A stretch of DNA of 64,000 nt from Microbulbifer taiwanensis (GCF_014904815.1 NZ_JACZFR010000028.1:62001-126000), one strand, 5' to 3'. Numbered from the stretch's first letter, positions 35,462 through 45,198 are shown. Notes: generated by a model not told the origin, from the letters alone. Translations and numbers: made by a program.

Positions 35462-37339
35462 TTGACTGACACAAGCCATCACAAAGGATTTATGCGCAGC
35501 TTCTTCGGCGCCATCGGCGGCGCCATAACCTGGCTGCGCCGCGTATTCACCAACCTGCTGTTCCTGTTGTTACTGCTGTTTATCGGTATTGCCATTTTCG
35601 GCAAGGACGAGCAGCTGACCATTCCCCAGGGCGCCGCCCTGCGCATAGCACCGGCCGGGTTCCTGGTGGATGAATTGTCCCAGCCCACTACACTGCCGGC
35701 CTTCTTTGGCGGTCCGTCCGGTCCGACAGAAGTCCGCGTCAAGGACCTGGTCGACGCCATCGACAGTGCCGCCAAGGACAAGCGTATCTCCTCCCTGGTG
35801 CTGGAACTGGACTATATGGTGGGAGCCAACCTGAGCAAGCTGGAGGAAGTCGGCGCAGCGCTGCAGCGCTTCAAGGCCGCCGACAAGCCCATCTACGCCG
35901 TCGGCGACAACTACACCCAGGCCCAGTACTTCCTCGCCAGCCACGCCGATAAGGTCTACCTGAACCCGATGGGTTCGGTTCTGCTGACCGGATTCGGCGC
36001 CTACCGCAACTACTACAAGAGCGCGCTGGACAAGCTCAAAGTCAATTTCCACGTCTTCCGCGTGGGCGACTACAAAGATTTTATCGAGCCCTATACCCGC
36101 GACGACATGTCCCCTGCCTCGCGGGAGAACAACCAGCGCTGGCTACACGAACTCTGGAGCGAGTTCACGGAACAGGTCACGGGCCTGCGCAACCTGCCGC
36201 CACAGTCCATCGATGTCTTTATCGACGAACTGCCGCAGAAGCTGGAGGAGCACAATGGCAGCTGGGCCGAGGCCGCCCTGGCCAGCAAACTGGTGGACCA
36301 GCTGGCCAGCCGCCGCGCAGCCATCGATGAACTCAGGAAGAGTATCGGCGCGGAAGAGAAAAAGCCGGGCTACAAATCCATCGATGCCCTCGCCTACCTG
36401 CGCAACCAGAAACTGACCCAGATACCCAAGCCTGGCAAGGACAGCGGCAAGATAGGCCTGATCTCCGCCAGCGGCGCCATCGTCGACGGCGAAGCACCGG
36501 CGGGCCAGATTGGCAGCGCAACCCTGGGCAAACTGATCGCCGACGCGCGCGAGAAGAAGGTCGAGGCCCTGGTGCTGCGCATCGACAGCGGCGGCGGCTC
36601 CGCCTTCGCCTCCGAAGCCATCCGCCAGGAACTGCTCGCCACCCGCGAGGCGGACATTCCGGTGATCATCTCCATGGGCAGCGTCGCCGCCTCCGGCGGC
36701 TATTGGATAGCCACCGGCGGCGACCGCATCTGGGCCTCACCGTCTACCATCACCGGCTCCATCGGCGTCTTTGGCGCCTTCCCCACTTTCGAGGACTCCC
36801 TGGAACATATCGGGATCTACAACGACGGCGTCGGCACCTCGGAACTGGCCGGCACCATGCGCCTCGACAGACCCCTGCCGGAAGCCGCCGCCAGCGTGCT
36901 GCAGCAGGGGGTGGAAAACACCTATGCGCGCTTCCTGCGCATCGTCGCCGAGGCCCGCGGCAGCACACCCAAGGAAGTGCACAAGATCGCCCAGGGCCAG
37001 GTGTGGACCGGCCGTGCCGCACAACAGCTGGGCCTGGTAGACGAACTGGGCAATCTCAATGACGCCATCGCCGACGCGGCGCAGCTGGCCGAACTGGAGC
37101 AATACGACGTGGTGGAAATCCAGCGCGAGCTGACCCCGGGCGAGAAATTCCTGCGCGCCCTGGCAGACAATGTGGACGCCCGTATCTCCGCCAGCTTCGC
37201 CAGAACCATCGAGTCCAACCTGCCCCTCGGTGCCTGGCTGCAATCCCTTGAACCGGCCCTGGCCCCACTCGCCGAGCTGCAGAGTTACCGCGACCCGCGC
37301 GCCCTCTATGTGCGCTGCCTGGCCTGCCTGGCGCCCTGA
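35462..37339 (+). CDS. sppA: Signal peptide peptidase SppA, 67K type
   Basis: 625 residues from TTG at 35462; an ATG ten codons later (35492) with AAAGGA close upstream is an alternative. One N-terminal anchor (residues ~30-46), then the tandem S49 domains of the long SppA. The general-base lysine sits in 'RVGDYKDFIEPYTRDDMSP' (Lys205), and the nucleophile in 'SMGSVAASGGYWIA' (Ser411), matching Lys209/Ser409 of E. coli SppA. It degrades cleaved signal peptides at the periplasmic face of the inner membrane. Followed by an inverted repeat. Confidence 0.94.
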   Translation: MTDTSHHKGFMRSFFGAIGGAITWLRRVFTNLLFLLLLLFIGIAIFGKDEQLTIPQGAALRIAPAGFLVDELSQPTTLPAFFGGPSGPTEVRVKDLVDAIDSAAKDKRISSLVLELDYMVGANLSKLEEVGAALQRFKAADKPIYAVGDNYTQAQYFLASHADKVYLNPMGSVLLTGFGAYRNYYKSALDKLKVNFHVFRVGDYKDFIEPYTRDDMSPASRENNQRWLHELWSEFTEQVTGLRNLPPQSIDVFIDELPQKLEEHNGSWAEAALASKLVDQLASRRAAIDELRKSIGAEEKKPGYKSIDALAYLRNQKLTQIPKPGKDSGKIGLISASGAIVDGEAPAGQIGSATLGKLIADAREKKVEALVLRIDSGGGSAFASEAIRQELLATREADIPVIISMGSVAASGGYWIATGGDRIWASPSTITGSIGVFGAFPTFEDSLEHIGIYNDGVGTSELAGTMRLDRPLPEAAASVLQQGVENTYARFLRIVAEARGSTPKEVHKIAQGQVWTGRAAQQLGLVDELGNLNDAIADAAQLAELEQYDVVEIQRELTPGEKFLRALADNVDARISASFARTIESNLPLGAWLQSLEPALAPLAELQSYRDPRALYVRCLACLAP

Positions 37340-37351
37340 CCGAATCCCCCC

Positions 37352-37378
37352 TGTAGGAGCGGTCCGATCGCTCCTACA
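37352..37378. repeat. Inverted repeat TGTAGGAGCG ... CGCTCCTACA
   Basis: A 10-bp perfect stem (37352-37361 and 37369-37378) around a 7-base loop, just after sppA. A half copy of the same unit occurs from 21464. This is the common gammaproteobacterial 'GTAGGAGCG' REP-like type and could also stall transcription. Confidence 0.7.
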
Positions 37379-37524
37379 CCTCCCCACCATTCAGCACCGA
37401 TTCAGTGCTGATAAGCGAAGCTGCTCCCAAGTTGTGACCTGTCCCCCTCGGGCGTTGCGGCGAAGTGATAGCATCCGCACCACTTTGACCCACCCGCGGG
37501 ATCGAACAAATCCGGGAGATAAAT

Positions 37525-38235
37525 GTGAACAAACTGAAACTTTTCGCGACTATCGCCATCATCAGCAGCCTGGCGGCCGCAACCCACGCCGACCCACCCG
37601 AGGGCCGGGGCTGGAAAAAGCACCGCAAGCACGACCACACCGTCCGCAAGGAGGAGTTCTGGGACGGCAACTGCAAAGTGGAGCGCAAGTGGGAAGCTGA
37701 TGGCGACTACAAGGAAGAGCGCAAGTGCAAAGCGGATCGCCACTATCACCGGCCTGTCGCCCAGGTAGTGGTGCTCCCCCCGTGGTTTGACCAACGCGCC
37801 GACGAACCCGTGTACGAGCCCGAATGGCGCCCGGCCCCCCGACCGACAGCGGCCCGCTGCAACAGTGACAAGGTCGGCGCTGTGCTCGGCGGCCTGATCG
37901 GCGGCGTACTCGGCCACCAGATCGGCGGCGGCGACGGCAAGAAGCTGGCGACAGTCGGTGGCGCCATCGCCGGCGTGCTGATCGGCGGCAAGATCGGCGA
38001 ACGCATGGACGCCCGCAACCAGGCTTGCGTGGGCCAGGCGCTGGAGTTCGCCCCCGAGGGCCAGCGCATCACCTGGCAGGACAGCGGCCAGCAGTACGCC
38101 GTGACCCCGGGGCCGGTGGAGAAGCGCGGCGACAACTACTGCCGTTCCTTTACCGCGGAAGTCGGCGGCGAGCACGCCGAGCAGACCCGCGGTTCCGCCT
38201 GCCGCCAGCCGGACGGCACCTGGGTGCGACTGTAA
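37525..38235 (+). CDS. Glycine-zipper 2TM domain envelope protein
   Basis: 236 residues from GTG at 37525 (GGGAG upstream), with signal peptide ending 'LAAATHADP'. A charged, Lys/His-rich segment with 'CKVERKWEADGDYKEERKC' is followed by a glycine zipper ('VGAVLGGLIGGVLGHQIGGGDGK', 'VGGAIAGVLIGGKIGERMD') and a Cys-containing beta domain resembling an RT0821/Lpp1 surface-protein tail ('GQRITWQDSGQQYAVTPGPVEKRGDNYCRSFTAEV'). Envelope or outer-membrane location likely; role unknown. Confidence 0.82.
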   Translation: MNKLKLFATIAIISSLAAATHADPPEGRGWKKHRKHDHTVRKEEFWDGNCKVERKWEADGDYKEERKCKADRHYHRPVAQVVVLPPWFDQRADEPVYEPEWRPAPRPTAARCNSDKVGAVLGGLIGGVLGHQIGGGDGKKLATVGGAIAGVLIGGKIGERMDARNQACVGQALEFAPEGQRITWQDSGQQYAVTPGPVEKRGDNYCRSFTAEVGGEHAEQTRGSACRQPDGTWVRL

Positions 38236-38260
38236 CCACTGCCACTCTGGCCGGGCGGTG

Positions 38261-38557
38261 TCAGCGCTTTGACGGCGCCCGGTCGTACAGTTTCCGCAGC
38301 TCATCCTTGGCTGCCTCCAGCCGTTGGCGCTGATCCCGGGGCAGATTGCGCCCGGCGCGATTGATGTAATAGCTCAACATCGACATGGCCGAGCGAAACG
38401 GCTCCGCCTTGCGCCTTTTGCTGCGTTCCGCCGAGCGTTTCAGGGAGCGGGCTATGGCGCGGGGATCCTTGAGGGTAAAGACCCCCGCCTCCAGATCCAT
38501 TGCATCGCTGGTCTCCGCCACCCTCTGGGACCAACGCTTGGGTTTGGCCTGTGCCAC
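38261..38557 (-). CDS. DUF3175 domain protein
   Basis: 98 residues from GTG at 38555-38557 (GGGAGGG six bases upstream); an upstream extension to 38710 lacks that support. The whole protein is the basic DUF3175 domain: 'KPKRWSQRVAETSDAMDLEAGVFTLKDPRAIARSLKRSAERSKRRKAEPFRSAMSMLSYYINRAGRNL'. Function unknown; its high positive charge is compatible with nucleic-acid binding. Convergent with the glycine-zipper gene, with a GC-rich inverted repeat around 38249-38284 spanning the end. Confidence 0.87.
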   Translation of the reverse strand: MAQAKPKRWSQRVAETSDAMDLEAGVFTLKDPRAIARSLKRSAERSKRRKAEPFRSAMSMLSYYINRAGRNLPRDQRQRLEAAKDELRKLYDRAPSKR

Positions 38558-38829
38558 AAGAGCCCTCCCCTGAAAGCCCACTCGATACAGACAATGTATT
38601 GTGGCCGCCGGAGGCTCAACAGGATCCGCACCAAATTGGCGCATACGAGTAATCACTCCCAGCCCCGCACACCATTCTGACGCAACCTTCCTCTCGAGCC
38701 GCCAAATCAATGTCTTTTATGACGCCATTCAGCGGCGTCCGGGCGCCGTACTGACTCATATTTTCCCGACTGGCACTATTTTTGGATCTATAGATAGAGA
38801 GAGTCAGAAAGCGCAAATAATCCCTGGCG

Positions 38830-39666
38830 ATGACACAGAATAATTTTATTGACGGCCACTGGCTGATTGCCAGCGACCTGGATGGCACACTGCTAGACCA
38901 CTACGACTATTCACACGCCCCGGTGGACGAGTTGCTGCGGCAGCTTGAGCGGCGGCGGGTGCCGGTGATACTGAACAGCAGCAAGACCTTCCCGGAGATG
39001 CTGGAACTCCGCCGCCAGCTGCACAACGGCCACCCTTTTATTGTCGAGAACGGTTCCGCGATCTTCATTCCCACCGGCTATTTTCCTGAAGTACCTGAAG
39101 GCGCGCGCGAACAGCGCGATTTCTGGATCTTCGAAACAGGACTGCCGCGGGAACAACTGCTCACCTTCCTGCGCGGGGATGCCGGGGAACACGGCTCTCC
39201 CTACCTGAGCTTTGCCGCGGCCTCCTGCGATGAAATTGCCGAGGCCACCGGGTTGTCGCCGGAACAGGCACTGGCGGCCCGGAGTCGCGACTACTCGGAG
39301 CCGCTGCTGTGGCGCGGCAGCGAAGGGGAAAAGCTGGCTTTCGAGGCCCGTGTCCGCGCCTCCGGTATGTCCACTCTGCAGGGAGGTCGTTTCCTGCACC
39401 TGCTGGGCCCTACCGACAAGGGGAAGGCCACTCTGCAATTGCTGGACTGCTATCGCCAATACCGGGATATCGACTACCGGTTGATTGCCGCCGGCGACAG
39501 TCCCAACGACCTGGATATGCTCAAAGTAGCGGATATCGCCGTGATAGTGCGCGCCGCACATCGCCCGCCGCCGCAGCTGGAAGAGGCTACCAGGCGGCGG
39601 GTAATTGTCAGCGAGGCCATAGGCCCCGCCGGCTGGAAGGAAACCATTGGAGGGTTGTTTTCGTAG
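38830..39666 (+). CDS. Mannosyl-/glucosyl-3-phosphoglycerate phosphatase (HAD-IIB)
   Basis: 278 residues of the MPGP/YedP HAD-IIB family: catalytic 'IASDLDGTLLDHYDYSH' (Asp16, Asp18), 'VILNSSKTFPEMLELRRQL', 'FIVENGSAIFIPTGYFP', 'GPTDKGKATLQLL', and 'AAGDSPNDLDMLKVADIAVIV'. The family dephosphorylates mannosyl- or glucosyl-3-phosphoglycerate. Since the next genes are a GpgS-like synthase and a GGa phosphorylase-like enzyme, glucosyl-3-phosphoglycerate is the likelier substrate, yielding glucosylglycerate. Its TAG stop falls inside a REP-like repeat. Confidence 0.88.
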   Translation: MTQNNFIDGHWLIASDLDGTLLDHYDYSHAPVDELLRQLERRRVPVILNSSKTFPEMLELRRQLHNGHPFIVENGSAIFIPTGYFPEVPEGAREQRDFWIFETGLPREQLLTFLRGDAGEHGSPYLSFAAASCDEIAEATGLSPEQALAARSRDYSEPLLWRGSEGEKLAFEARVRASGMSTLQGGRFLHLLGPTDKGKATLQLLDCYRQYRDIDYRLIAAGDSPNDLDMLKVADIAVIVRAAHRPPPQLEEATRRRVIVSEAIGPAGWKETIGGLFS

Positions 39667-39731
39667 GGTGCGCCGCGCGCACCAACTCCCTAGCGCCGCG
39701 CCGCAATTATGGTGCGCAGGGCAAACCCTAC
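39663..39731. repeat. Composite REP-like repeat, GTAGGGTGCGC ... ACCCTAC
   Basis: GTAGGGTGCGC-CGC-GCGCACC at 39663-39683, then after ~26 bases a second arm GGTGCGCAGGGCAAACCCTAC to 39731, giving a large imperfect inverted repeat. Located between the phosphatase and synthase genes of the glucosylglycerate set. Confidence 0.7.
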
Positions 39732-39814
39732 AAATAGCGATAAAAATAAATCTCAAGTCGATTGAATCAGTGCGAGAAAACGTGAACCCCCGATAAGCCG
39801 AGCAGGAGCCTCCC

Positions 39815-41038
39815 GTGACCGATTTTTTTCAGAATGGATCCATCACCACACTGCACAATCTATGCAACCGTTCACTGGAAGAGATGGAGAAGGAGCTGTT
39901 GGAGTTCTCCCGCCGGCGCCCTATGTCGCTGCTGCTGCCATCACTCTACTCCGAGCTGGAGGGCGAGGCGCTGCCGAAGATTCTCGACGAACTGGCCCAG
40001 GTGCCCTACCTGTCGGAGATAGTGATAGGCCTGGACCGCGCCGACGAATCCCAGTACCGGGATGCGCTGGTCCAGTTCCAGCGACTGCCACAGCATGTGC
40101 GCGTACTCTGGAACGACGGCCCGCGACTGCGGGAGCTGGATGCAAAACTGGAGGAGCGCGGCCTGGCACCGATGGACCCGGGCAAGGGACGCAATGTCTG
40201 GTACTGCCTTGGTTATATCCTTGCCTCCGGCAGGGGGGAGGCGGTGGCGCTACACGACTGCGATATCCTCACTTACGACCGCACACTGCTGGCACGACTC
40301 TTCTACCCGGTGGCAAATCCCAACTTCAGCTATGAATTCTGCAAGGGATTCTACTCCCGCGTCTCTGCCGGCAAGATCAACGGCCGCGTCTGCCGCCTGC
40401 TGGTGACGCCACTGATCCGCACCCTGATGAAGATCTACGGCCACACCGACTACCTGACCTACATGGACAGCTTCCGCTATGCGCTGGCCGGCGAGTTCTC
40501 CTTCCGCCGCGACGTGATCAACGACCTGCATATTCCCAGCGACTGGGGCCTGGAAATCGGTGTACTGTCGGAGATGTACCGCAATTTCTCCACCAACCAC
40601 CTGTGCCAGGTGGATATCGCCCACCGCTACGACCACAAACACCAGGCGGTGTCCTTCAATGACGACCACACCGGCCTGTCGAAAATGTCCATCGACATCG
40701 CCAAGTCCCTGTTCCGCAAACTGGCCACCCAGGGTATCGTCTTCTCCAGCGAGATATTCCGCTCCATCAAGGCCACCTATTTCCGTATCGCCCTGGACTT
40801 CGTGGAAACCTATCGCAACGACGCTATCATCAACGGCCTGAATTTCGATATCCATCGCGAGGAGCAGACCGTAGAGCTGTTTGCCAGGAACCTGATGAAG
40901 GCGGGCCAGGCGTTTCTCGACAACCCGATGGAAACGCCGTTTATTCCCAGCTGGAGCCGTATCACCAGTGCTGCACCAGACTTCCTGCAAGAACTGCAGG
41001 CGGCGGTGGAGGCAGACTTCGAAGAGTACAGCCAATAG
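39815..41038 (+). CDS. gpgS: Glucosyl-3-phosphoglycerate synthase-like glycosyltransferase (GT81)
   Basis: 407 residues from GTG at 39815 (AGGAG upstream). GT-A fold: 'LLLPSLYSELEGEALPKILDELAQVPYLSEIVIGLDRAD', 'NDGPRLRELDAKL', 'GKGRNVWYCLGYILA', metal-binding 'ALHDCDILTYD' (Asp148, Asp150), 'SYEFCKGFYSRV' and 'GLEIGVLSEMYRN'. This matches bacterial GpgS enzymes, which join NDP-glucose and 3-phosphoglycerate. It lies between the matching phosphatase and, nine bases downstream, the phosphorylase. Product: precursor of the osmolyte glucosylglycerate. Confidence 0.87.
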   Translation: MTDFFQNGSITTLHNLCNRSLEEMEKELLEFSRRRPMSLLLPSLYSELEGEALPKILDELAQVPYLSEIVIGLDRADESQYRDALVQFQRLPQHVRVLWNDGPRLRELDAKLEERGLAPMDPGKGRNVWYCLGYILASGRGEAVALHDCDILTYDRTLLARLFYPVANPNFSYEFCKGFYSRVSAGKINGRVCRLLVTPLIRTLMKIYGHTDYLTYMDSFRYALAGEFSFRRDVINDLHIPSDWGLEIGVLSEMYRNFSTNHLCQVDIAHRYDHKHQAVSFNDDHTGLSKMSIDIAKSLFRKLATQGIVFSSEIFRSIKATYFRIALDFVETYRNDAIINGLNFDIHREEQTVELFARNLMKAGQAFLDNPMETPFIPSWSRITSAAPDFLQELQAAVEADFEEYSQ

Positions 41039-41047
41039 CGACCCGAT

Positions 41048-42802
41048 ATGAGCCATCCCCCCCTGCAAGAGAGCACCCGCGAGATACTCCAGAAAAAGCT
41101 GTGCGATCACCTCGCGGTTATCTACCCAGATTTCAACAGGGAAGTCCTGGCGCAACAGCTGGTGCAGGTGATGCGGCTGGACGAGGATTGCCAGAGCCCG
41201 CTGCCACACAAAAATCTGTGGGACGAGACCGATGTGGTGGTTATCACCTATGCCAACACAATCCTCAGTGAAAACCAGCACCCGCTGAAGGCGCTGCACC
41301 ACTTCCTCAAGACCCATTTCACCATGCTGATCAACAGCGTGCATATACTGCCGTTTTTCCCCTACTCCAGCGATGACGGCTTCGCGGTAATCGACTACAA
41401 GCGGGTGGACCCCAAGGTGGGGGACTGGAACGATATTCTGCGCATCAGCACCGACTTCCACCTGATGGCGGACCTGGTGATCAACCATTGTTCATCGCAG
41501 CACCAGTGGTTTGTGAATTTCCAGGCAGGAAAATCTCCGGGCAACGACTACTTTTTTACCGTGGATCCCAACGAAAACCTGGCCGGCGTGGTGCGCCCGC
41601 GCACGACACCGTTGCTGCGCGCCGTGTCCAACGGCGACGCCACAAAATGCGTCTGGTGCACCTTCGGCCACGACCAGATAGACCTGGATTTCCGCAACCC
41701 GCAGGTTCTTCTGGAGATGGTGGATATTCTGCGCCTCTACCTGGATATGGGTGTGCGTATCTTCCGTCTCGATGCGGTGGCCTTCCTGTGGAAGAAAATC
41801 GGTTCCAGCTGTATCAACCTGGAGGAAACCCACGAGCTGGTGCGCCTGCTGCGCACCCTGATCGAACACGCAAACCCGAATGCAGTCATCATCACCGAGA
41901 CCAATATCCCCAATCGGGAGAACCTGTCCTATTTCGGCAATGCCAACGAGGCCCACTGCATCTACAACTTCTCCCTGCCGCCGCTGCTGCTCAACAGCCT
42001 GGTCAGCGGAGACTGCCGGCACCTGAAGAACTGGCTGATGAGCATGCCGCCGGCACAGAACGGCACCACCTATTTCAACTTTATCGCCTCCCACGACGGC
42101 ATAGGCCTGAGACCGGTGGAGGGGCTGCTCAGCGATGAGGAGCAGGAAGCCCTGATCCAGACAATGGAGAATTTCGGTGGGCAGATCTCCTGGCGCGCCC
42201 TGGACGATGGCAACAGGAAACCCTATGAAATCAATATATCGCTGTTCGATGCACTGAAGGGCACTACGGCCGGCGAGGACGAGTGGCAGCTGGAGCGGTT
42301 TATCTGCGCCCACGCCATAATGCTGGCCCTGGAGGGAATTCCCGGCTTCTACCTGCACAGTCTGGTGGGCACCACCAACGATTACCAGCGCATGCTGGAG
42401 CACGGCCACAACCGCGCCATCAACCGGCGTCAGTGGCAGGAGCTGGAAATCAACCGTAAACTCAGGGATGCCACCAGCCACCACTACAAAGTCTTCTACC
42501 AGTTGCGCCACCTGATCCATTTGCGGCGCGAACAGCCCGCCTTTCATCCCAACGCCACGCAATTCACCCTGCACCTGGGAGACCGGATATTCGCCTTCTG
42601 GCGCCAGAGCATGGACCGCCGCCAGAGCATCTTCTGCCTGAACAATATTTCCGACGCGCCGCAAACGGTGCCGCTGTCGAGCCTCAACCTGATCAGCACG
42701 GACAAGTGGAAGGATCTGATCAACGAACAGTATTTTGAGGATATGCTCGACTCACTCACGCTGGAACCCTACCAGACGCGGTGGATAACCAACCGCTGGT
42801 AG
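41048..42802 (+). CDS. GH13_18 sugar phosphorylase, probable glucosylglycerate phosphorylase
   Basis: 584 residues of the sucrose-phosphorylase-like GH13 subfamily 18. Catalytic set: nucleophile Asp242 ('[12 protein letters not shown]'), acid/base Glu284 ('[17 protein letters not shown]') and stabiliser Asp350 ('[15 protein letters not shown]'). This form is that of E. coli YcjM and related glucosylglycerate phosphorylases, which split glucosylglycerate with phosphate to glucose-1-phosphate and glycerate. Following the synthase by nine bases makes this assignment much likelier than sucrose phosphorylase. Together the three genes could make and recycle the solute. Confidence 0.87.
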   Translation: MSHPPLQESTREILQKKLCDHLAVIYPDFNREVLAQQLVQVMRLDEDCQSPLPHKNLWDETDVVVITYANTILSENQHPLKALHHFLKTHFTMLINSVHILPFFPYSSDDGFAVIDYKRVDPKVGDWNDILRISTDFHLMADLVINHCSSQHQWFVNFQAGKSPGNDYFFTVDPNENLAGVVRPRTTPLLRAVSNGDATKCVWCTFGHDQIDLDFRNPQVLLEMVDILRLYLDMGVRIFRLDAVAFLWKKIGSSCINLEETHELVRLLRTLIEHANPNAVIITETNIPNRENLSYFGNANEAHCIYNFSLPPLLLNSLVSGDCRHLKNWLMSMPPAQNGTTYFNFIASHDGIGLRPVEGLLSDEEQEALIQTMENFGGQISWRALDDGNRKPYEINISLFDALKGTTAGEDEWQLERFICAHAIMLALEGIPGFYLHSLVGTTNDYQRMLEHGHNRAINRRQWQELEINRKLRDATSHHYKVFYQLRHLIHLRREQPAFHPNATQFTLHLGDRIFAFWRQSMDRRQSIFCLNNISDAPQTVPLSSLNLISTDKWKDLINEQYFEDMLDSLTLEPYQTRWITNRW

Positions 42803-42815
42803 CTACTTCGCCCAA

Positions 42816-43169
42816 TCAGTCGGCGACAAAGAGTAGATGCAGGCCCCGCATGCGGGCCTCCGCCGCCAGGCTGTCCAATGCCCCCAGCAACACCAGCTCA
42901 CAGCAGGACGCCTCGACCACGAGCGCCGCCAGCTCCGCGCGCAGTTCTCCCATCTGCTCAACCTCAATCAACAGGTCGGCCTCGGCACCATACTGGTGAC
43001 GCCACAGGCGCCAGAGCAACGGGCACCGGTCGCACCTCTGCTGCACCAGTGGGTAGAGGCATTGCCAGTCGGCATCACTGATGTGCCCCATGGAGGCCGC
43101 TCTCTCCGCACCGCCAAGCAGTGCTGCATCCGAGTTGTTTCTTTCGACTAGAAAAATATCTCTCGCCAT
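42816..43169 (-). CDS. Hypothetical protein
   Basis: 117 residues, convergent with the phosphorylase gene and 13 bases from it. Acidic, helical, Leu/Ala-rich and without a signal or membrane segment; contains 'CDRCPLLWRLWRHQYGAEADLLIEVEQMGELRAELAALVVEASCCELVLLGAL'. No family recognised and the upstream AGGAA is poorly spaced, but codon use looks like the surrounding genes. Confidence 0.5.
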   Translation of the reverse strand: MARDIFLVERNNSDAALLGGAERAASMGHISDADWQCLYPLVQQRCDRCPLLWRLWRHQYGAEADLLIEVEQMGELRAELAALVVEASCCELVLLGALDSLAAEARMRGLHLLFVAD

Positions 43170-43227
43170 AAGTCATAGCGCGGTTCCTTAGGAGTTCCAC
43201 TCGCCAAGTCACCGCGCTCTCCTGTAG

Positions 43228-43644
43228 CTATCGGCACCCGGCGCTATTTTCCGGGAACAGGGTCACCACCCTGCCACCGCTCTTATCGACAACCAGCCGC
43301 ACCCACTTCTCGCTATTGGTGCCTACTACGACCCCCATATCCTTGTCGTAGCAGAGATTGCCGTCGGACTGCACTGTACGCCGGTCGTAGTCCGACTGGA
43401 CCGTTTCGCACAGGCTCTGTCCCTCGGGCACCCCATTGCAATAGTCCGTCGTAGTGAGCATGAACTTACTCTTGTACGGATATGTCGACGGAACACAGTG
43501 ACGCGGGAATACGTGATTGTAGCTGACCTGCGTATAGTCGCAGCCCGGATCTGAAACCTCGACGACCCGCTCGCTGGCACAGCCAGCAGAAAGCAGCAGC
43601 GCGGATAAAATGGAAATCCCGAGGGAATGATTGACTTTTTTCAT
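43228..43644 (-). CDS. Small lipoprotein of unknown family
   Basis: 138 residues from ATG at 43642-43644 (AGAGGAA upstream). Signal with lipobox 'ISALLLSAGC', predicting lipidation at the first cysteine. The mature part has six more Cys ('CDYTQ', 'HCVPS', 'DYCNG', 'SLCET', 'LCYDKD', terminal 'GCR'), suggesting disulfides in a periplasmic domain. No family recognised. It follows the protease gene by 51 bases on the same strand and may be co-transcribed. Confidence 0.72.
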   Translation of the reverse strand: MKKVNHSLGISILSALLLSAGCASERVVEVSDPGCDYTQVSYNHVFPRHCVPSTYPYKSKFMLTTTDYCNGVPEGQSLCETVQSDYDRRTVQSDGNLCYDKDMGVVVGTNSEKWVRLVVDKSGGRVVTLFPENSAGCR

Positions 43645-43695
43645 TTTAAATTCCTCTTGTAAAAATTTTCGATAGATGAATTATCCTGATATCCA

Positions 43696-44604
43696 TCAGA
43701 TCCGGTGGCAGGGTTTGGTTGTGGCGTAGTTGAAAAGCGCTTCGGTGGTAGCGTCCAGCACCGGACTCCAGACAGCGTTCTGGATACCGCTGGCGGCGTG
43801 GGAATTCAGCCCGTAGATACGTCGTCCCGGACCGTTTTTCTCATCCGTTTCAACCCAGGCGCCGCCGCTGGATCCATGTCTCATCGGGTTGTCTTGCATC
43901 AGGATCAGGCCGGCCGTGCGCGTGGACAGGTAGCCGCGCACCGCGTACATAACATGCCCGTGGCCGTAGTTGATCGGGTAGCCGAAGCTGGTCAGGTCAT
44001 CCCCCGCATCTCCGTAGAAGAGTTCCAGTGGGCTGCCGTAGTCGCGCGCGGCGACCAGGAAGGCGTAGTCGTAGACCGGGTCCGGATTTTGCCCGTCGTG
44101 CCACTCGCTACGCACCGTCATTTCCGCAACCTGGAAGACCTCCGAGTCCTCGCCGCCGTAAACCCGCTCGAACAGGAAATTGCTGTTCCAGCCTCCGGAT
44201 TGCGGATCGCGCACACAGTGGGCGGCGGTCAGCAGGATGTTGCCGGCGCCGGCGAACTCGGCGCTACACCAGGACTCATCGCCGTCGGCATCGAGAAACA
44301 TCAGACGCCCGCCGGACTGGAAGGGTGCCCGGCTCAGGTCGGCGACATAGGGGACACCGCTGCCAGGCGTACGGGAGCTGCCGTCGATCTCCAGTTCCGG
44401 CCCCAGCGCGCTGTCCGGCAGCACTGGCATATCGACAGGTTTGGCCCTGGCGCGCCGCTCCGGAGTCCAGAAGTCCGCCGCCTCCTTGGGATTTACAAAG
44501 GTATTCCTGCGGCACTGGTTGTCCGCGGATGCCGGCTCGATATTGCAAGCCACCAGCGCGAACACCGCGGCGGCGCCGTACAGGTATTGATATAATTTAT
44601 TCAC
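43696..44604 (-). CDS. Trypsin-like serine protease, putative lipoprotein
   Basis: 302 residues from GTG at 44602-44604, which has GAGGAG upstream; a longer frame to 44748 lacks an RBS. The N-terminus 'KLYQYLYGAAAVFALVAC' ends in a lipobox at Cys20. The chymotrypsin-fold triad is visible: His129 in 'LLTAAHC', Asp179 in 'PVYDYAFLVA', Ser246 in 'HGSSGGAW', with a Cys pair around the His. Related to V8/Glu-specific trypsin-like proteases of marine bacteria. It is expected at the cell surface or periplasm. First gene of a pair with the Cys-rich lipoprotein. Confidence 0.87.
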   Translation of the reverse strand: MNKLYQYLYGAAAVFALVACNIEPASADNQCRRNTFVNPKEAADFWTPERRARAKPVDMPVLPDSALGPELEIDGSSRTPGSGVPYVADLSRAPFQSGGRLMFLDADGDESWCSAEFAGAGNILLTAAHCVRDPQSGGWNSNFLFERVYGGEDSEVFQVAEMTVRSEWHDGQNPDPVYDYAFLVAARDYGSPLELFYGDAGDDLTSFGYPINYGHGHVMYAVRGYLSTRTAGLILMQDNPMRHGSSGGAWVETDEKNGPGRRIYGLNSHAASGIQNAVWSPVLDATTEALFNYATTKPCHRI

Positions 44605-44874
44605 GAGTATTCTCCTCTGTTTTTTGATAACGGGAACGATCCTTTTCATCCCCGTGACCATGCTAGGCATATCGGTTAAAACGATTAAGCGATTCCGATT
44701 CAACAGGGGAGAAGAAAACGTGCAAAAAGTTGCGCAGCGGAAAAACACAGACGCAGCAAAAAAAATCTTCGATACACGAGCCTGTGTGATTTAAAAAGTG
44801 AAGTTTCCACGCACGGATGTGCGCGGCGTGAGAAAAGCGGAGGGAAGCGTAAGAATGAGAAAGACTGGCCGATA
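44605..44874. other. Intergenic region between protease and HTH gene
   Basis: 270 bases. It must hold the protease promoter; AT-rich parts near 44690-44790 fit, but no confident -35/-10 pair was picked out. No gene seen. Confidence 0.35.
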
Positions 44875-45198
44875 TTATGTATCGTCAGAGATTGTTTCCA
44901 GGAGAGACAACAGCGTTTCCCGCACCTTCTCCGGCAGGCTTCGCATACGCGCCAGCAGCAGGAACTCCCGGTCGCTGACGGCGCGCCCCTTGTGCTGATC
45001 CATATGGCCGCGGCCGCTTAAAAGCCAGTCGAGCGATATGTCCAGGGCGCGGCAAAGCCTGATCGCATTATCGGTAGAGATGGCCCCGCCGCGCCGCCAG
45101 CGGCTGATACAGCTTTCGTTGACCCCAAGCTCCAGTGCCAGCGGAGAGATTTTTTGCACCCCACGCGCGCGCAACACCCGCTCCAGGCGCGCCCCCAT
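44875..45198 (-). CDS. XRE-family helix-turn-helix regulator, last gene of tail-collar operon
   Basis: 107 residues from ATG at 45196-45198 (GGAG nine bases upstream). A GTG at 45318 would add 40 non-HTH residues and overlap the tail-collar gene, but lacks an RBS. The HTH is 'KISPLALELGVNESCISRWRRGGAISTDNAIRLCRALDISLDWLLSGRG', the CI/Cro-like fold, followed by a short helical tail. Its position at the end of the phage-tail-like operon suggests it regulates that operon, like a phage repressor; this is inferred. Confidence 0.72.
   Translation of the reverse strand: MGARLERVLRARGVQKISPLALELGVNESCISRWRRGGAISTDNAIRLCRALDISLDWLLSGRGHMDQHKGRAVSDREFLLLARMRSLPEKVRETLLSLLETISDDT

Noticed and set aside
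40250-41488. 412-codon open frame on the - strand
   Set aside because: Antisense across the end of gpgS and the start of the phosphorylase gene, both well supported; no RBS or motif.
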